Origin: a virus
Strand: one strand, 5' to 3'
DNA: 48,129 nucleotides
Virus record (IMG/VR): IMGVR_UViG_3300021976_000027
Span: 1-48,129 of that record
The notes under the pieces were generated by a model that was given only the letters and a program-made list of their open reading frames with translations, made no database searches and was not told the origin of the DNA. Both the position numbers and the translations under genes were made by a program. Shown one piece after another: positions 46,393 through 48,129 of this stretch (the stretch's first letter is position 1; the number at the start of each line of letters is the position of its first letter).

Positions 46393-47226
46393 TTAGCTAG
46401 ATGCTTCCTTTTGGGCCTTCAAGCGTGCGGTCAAATCCTTGACCGGCATTCTTGCAAGGTCCGGCGACTTACCGTCTTCGGAAGCACCGCCACGGGCGGG
46501 CGCTTTGGTATCCGGGCCATGTTGCGAGGCACCGCCGCCGCTGGCCTTAGAACCGCGAATGATCGCGGCGTACTCTTTATTCGCTGTAAACTCTTTTCCG
46601 AGTTTGTCAAGCGTGAGTTCCGAAGGCTCACCATCTTTGTCCAAGATGACAAGGCGCGGTTCGTCGCCGTCAAAATCAACGGTTAGACGATCACGGATCG
46701 CCTTCGACATGAGTTCGGGAGCCGTCGAAATTTGCGACGCCAAAGATGACGCGGCATTTCCGATCAAACTCTTTTTGATAAACTCATTCGCCTTCGAAAG
46801 AGTTTCCTTGCCCTTTGTTTCCGCGTTTTTCACGCGGTCTTTCCAGGTTCGTTCGATGGTGTCGATATCCTTCGCCGATCGACGCTCGCGCTTATTCTTC
46901 GGCGGCGCTTCACGGCCAGTTTTCCAACCATCGCCACCTTCGCCGGTTTCGTTATCGTCGTCGTCGTCATCGTCGTCTTCCGCGTCGGGATCGATACCCG
47001 CTTTCTTCAACTTGGCTTCAAGAGCATCGGCGCGTTTCTTCGCGTCTTTTGCTTTTTGCTTTTCACGATCCCGAGCGCGACGCAACGCGTCGCCGCCTTC
47101 CTCGCCGTCGTCTTCTGTATCGAGCAAATATTCGTCTTCATCATCTTCGTTGACTTTGTAATGCGCCTTCAAATCCTTCGCCAGCTTTTTGTAATCAGCC
47201 GCTGTCAGCTTCTTTTTGAGTGCCAT
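46393..47226 (-). CDS. Capsid scaffolding protein
   Basis: 277 aa, highly charged. Acidic blocks (DDDDDDDDNE near residue 90), Lys/Arg-rich helices (DREKQKAKDAKKRADALEAK) and a conserved helical C-terminal region with MPVKDLTARLKAQKEASS, typical of scaffold proteins next to major capsid genes. No protease domain was recognised. It carries GDGWKTGREA near residue 100, a variant of the motif shared by four other proteins. Confidence 0.82.
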   Translation of the reverse strand: MALKKKLTAADYKKLAKDLKAHYKVNEDDEDEYLLDTEDDGEEGGDALRRARDREKQKAKDAKKRADALEAKLKKAGIDPDAEDDDDDDDDNETGEGGDGWKTGREAPPKNKRERRSAKDIDTIERTWKDRVKNAETKGKETLSKANEFIKKSLIGNAASSLASQISTAPELMSKAIRDRLTVDFDGDEPRLVILDKDGEPSELTLDKLGKEFTANKEYAAIIRGSKASGGGASQHGPDTKAPARGGASEDGKSPDLARMPVKDLTARLKAQKEASS

Positions 47227-47243
47227 GGTACTCCCCGTTGCTG

Positions 47244-48129
47244 CTAAATGAGAATGAATTCGAGCTTTTCCCCGAATTGATCCAACGTTATGATTTTCAC
47301 GTTGTCAAGTTCGCGGTTACCTTTCTTGAACGCATCATTCAAGAATTCACTTGGTTGTTGATCGAGCCAATCGACGAACGACGTAGGCGGCGCATCATCC
47401 GTAAACGGTATGATATCGCTACGGCAACCATAATGCGCGGGCGGAACAGGGCCGTCGCCATACGGAAACGTCTGTTCGTTTAAATCTTCACAAATTTCTG
47501 TCGTACCTTCGTCCATAACAGAAATCCATTGATATTGTTCGTAATACTCTTTTGCCGTTTCATGGTTCGCATACGAATTAACATGCGACCACGTTGAAGT
47601 TGCGAACGTATTACCCCATGCCGCTACACGACGAAGCGCGCCACCCTCAAATGATTTCGATTTGTTACCAACGATATTCCGCAGTACATCAACCGTCGCG
47701 ATCTTTTGTGCATAGCCCGTACGAACAGCACGTTCGATCAACCCGAGCGACGAAGCTTTAGCGGATCGCGCCGCATTGATATATTTCATTCCAGTAGCGG
47801 CATTCACATTAGCAGTCGTCTTACCCCACACTTGGCCGATGGTTGGCGCGCGTCCGCGTCGTCGGCCGATCGCGGTTTCAAACAATTTTCGATGTATCGC
47901 AATATCAACGCTAGCAAACTTCTTTGACGCAATCACAAACCGGGTTAGATGACGGTCGTAAGTCGTAATCATATCTTTGCGCAGACGCGCGACAAATGCG
48001 TCAAACTCGCGCTTGGTCATTTCTCCTAAGTTCTTAACAGCGACGCGGGCGAACAACCGATTGATATCGGCGTCAAGTTCGAGCGCAACGCGGGCGAATT
48101 GAATGCCAGCATAACGCTTAGTCCGGTTA
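47244..48129 (-). CDS. Minor head (MuF-like) protein, C-terminal part; begins at 193
   Basis: This is the rest of the 311-aa gene that starts at 193. It contains the MuF/SPP1 gp7 signature VMDEGTTEICEDLNEQTF with PVPPAHYGCRSDIIPF, where His and Cys may bind metal. Upstream of base 48113 the right copy of the overlap is out of frame with the left copy because of a missing T; the gene is intact only through the left copy. Confidence 0.85.
   Translation of the reverse strand, partial: NRTKRYAGIQFARVALELDADINRLFARVAVKNLGEMTKREFDAFVARLRKDMITTYDRHLTRFVIASKKFASVDIAIHRKLFETAIGRRRGRAPTIGQVWGKTTANVNAATGMKYINAARSAKASSLGLIERAVRTGYAQKIATVDVLRNIVGNKSKSFEGGALRRVAAWGNTFATSTWSHVNSYANHETAKEYYEQYQWISVMDEGTTEICEDLNEQTFPYGDGPVPPAHYGCRSDIIPFTDDAPPTSFVDWLDQQPSEFLNDAFKKGNRELDNVKIITLDQFGEKLEFILI
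47987..48129. repeat. Right copy of the contig end overlap
   Basis: Same as 1-144 with one substitution and one missing T near its distal end. Both differences fall in the last 20 bases, where read support at a contig end is usually lowest. Confidence 0.93.

Noticed and set aside
46439-47161. 240-codon rightward Ser/Phe-rich frame opposite the scaffold gene
   Set aside because: Shadow of the Lys/Asp/Glu-rich scaffold frame.
1-48129. tRNA genes, integrase, restriction-modification genes, reverse transcriptase
   Set aside because: None seen on reading; no cloverleaf-like sequence or family motifs were recognised. A dedicated search could still reveal distant members.

Overview
The window is the genome of a tailed double-stranded DNA phage, almost certainly a siphovirus, given as a linear contig of a circular (or circularly permuted) molecule. 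The first 144 and last 143 bases are the same stretch, apart from one substitution and one single-base indel. The gene they interrupt, a MuF-like minor head protein, becomes whole when the ends are joined, giving about 47,986 bp. The portal is of the DUF4055 type, there is a 761-aa tape measure protein and a frameshifted tail chaperone pair, and no sheath gene is visible. The host is probably an alphaproteobacterium: the Xre-type regulator is of a kind common in Rhizobiales and relatives, and there is a spike-base protein of the RCAP_Rcc01079 type. The host call is inference from family resemblance. No integrase, partition gene, tRNA or CRISPR array was seen.

Layout. A leftward transcribed arm runs from about 17.8 kb down to 1, crosses the contig junction, and continues from 48.1 kb to 34.1 kb, where a strong intrinsic terminator (33967-34003) closes it. 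Its first part (17.8-9.2 kb) is an accessory cassette of about 25 short genes with two HTH regulators, a VRR-NUC nuclease, an RlpA-like secreted protein and a DUF932 protein. Most wider gaps there carry a sigma70-like promoter (TTGAC-, 17-18 nt, TA-rich -10). Then come tail-tip/fibre-like proteins (9.2-6.1 kb, one with 11 tandem ~21-aa repeats), a strong promoter at 6073-6101, the lysis genes (membrane-tailed muramidase, Rz, Rz1), terminase and portal. After the junction follow head morphogenesis, scaffold, major capsid, head-tail connectors, Ig-bearing tail tube protein, G/GT chaperones, tape measure and distal tail proteins.

A rightward early arm (18.8-33.9 kb) starts after a ~0.9 kb AT-rich non-coding region with about ten copies of an 8-bp element (TTTACTAT/ATAGTAAA), the best origin or control-region candidate. 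It has five small coupled genes of unknown function, a single leftward 814-aa primase/helicase-like gene, and then a recombination-replication operon: Sak4-like ATPase, DUF669 ssDNA-binding-like protein with a long Q/P/G tail, Cas4/RecB-like nuclease, RadD-like helicase, a sliding-clamp-like protein, and a family A DNA polymerase with 3'-5' exonuclease domain.

The most unusual features are: (i) the clamp-like protein ends in MDDDIPF, the bacterial SSB C-terminal tip, in the same operon as a RadD-like helicase while the phage's own SSB-like protein lacks that tip; (ii) a [DG]GWxT peptide in five otherwise unrelated proteins; (iii) GTTAAC palindromes concentrated in intergenic promoter regions; (iv) a tail chaperone -1 frameshift at C CCU UUC; (v) hairpins that cover the ribosome binding sites of the endolysin and RlpA-like genes; and (vi) micro-genes of 27, 35, 46, 50 and 59 codons that are tightly coupled to neighbours.
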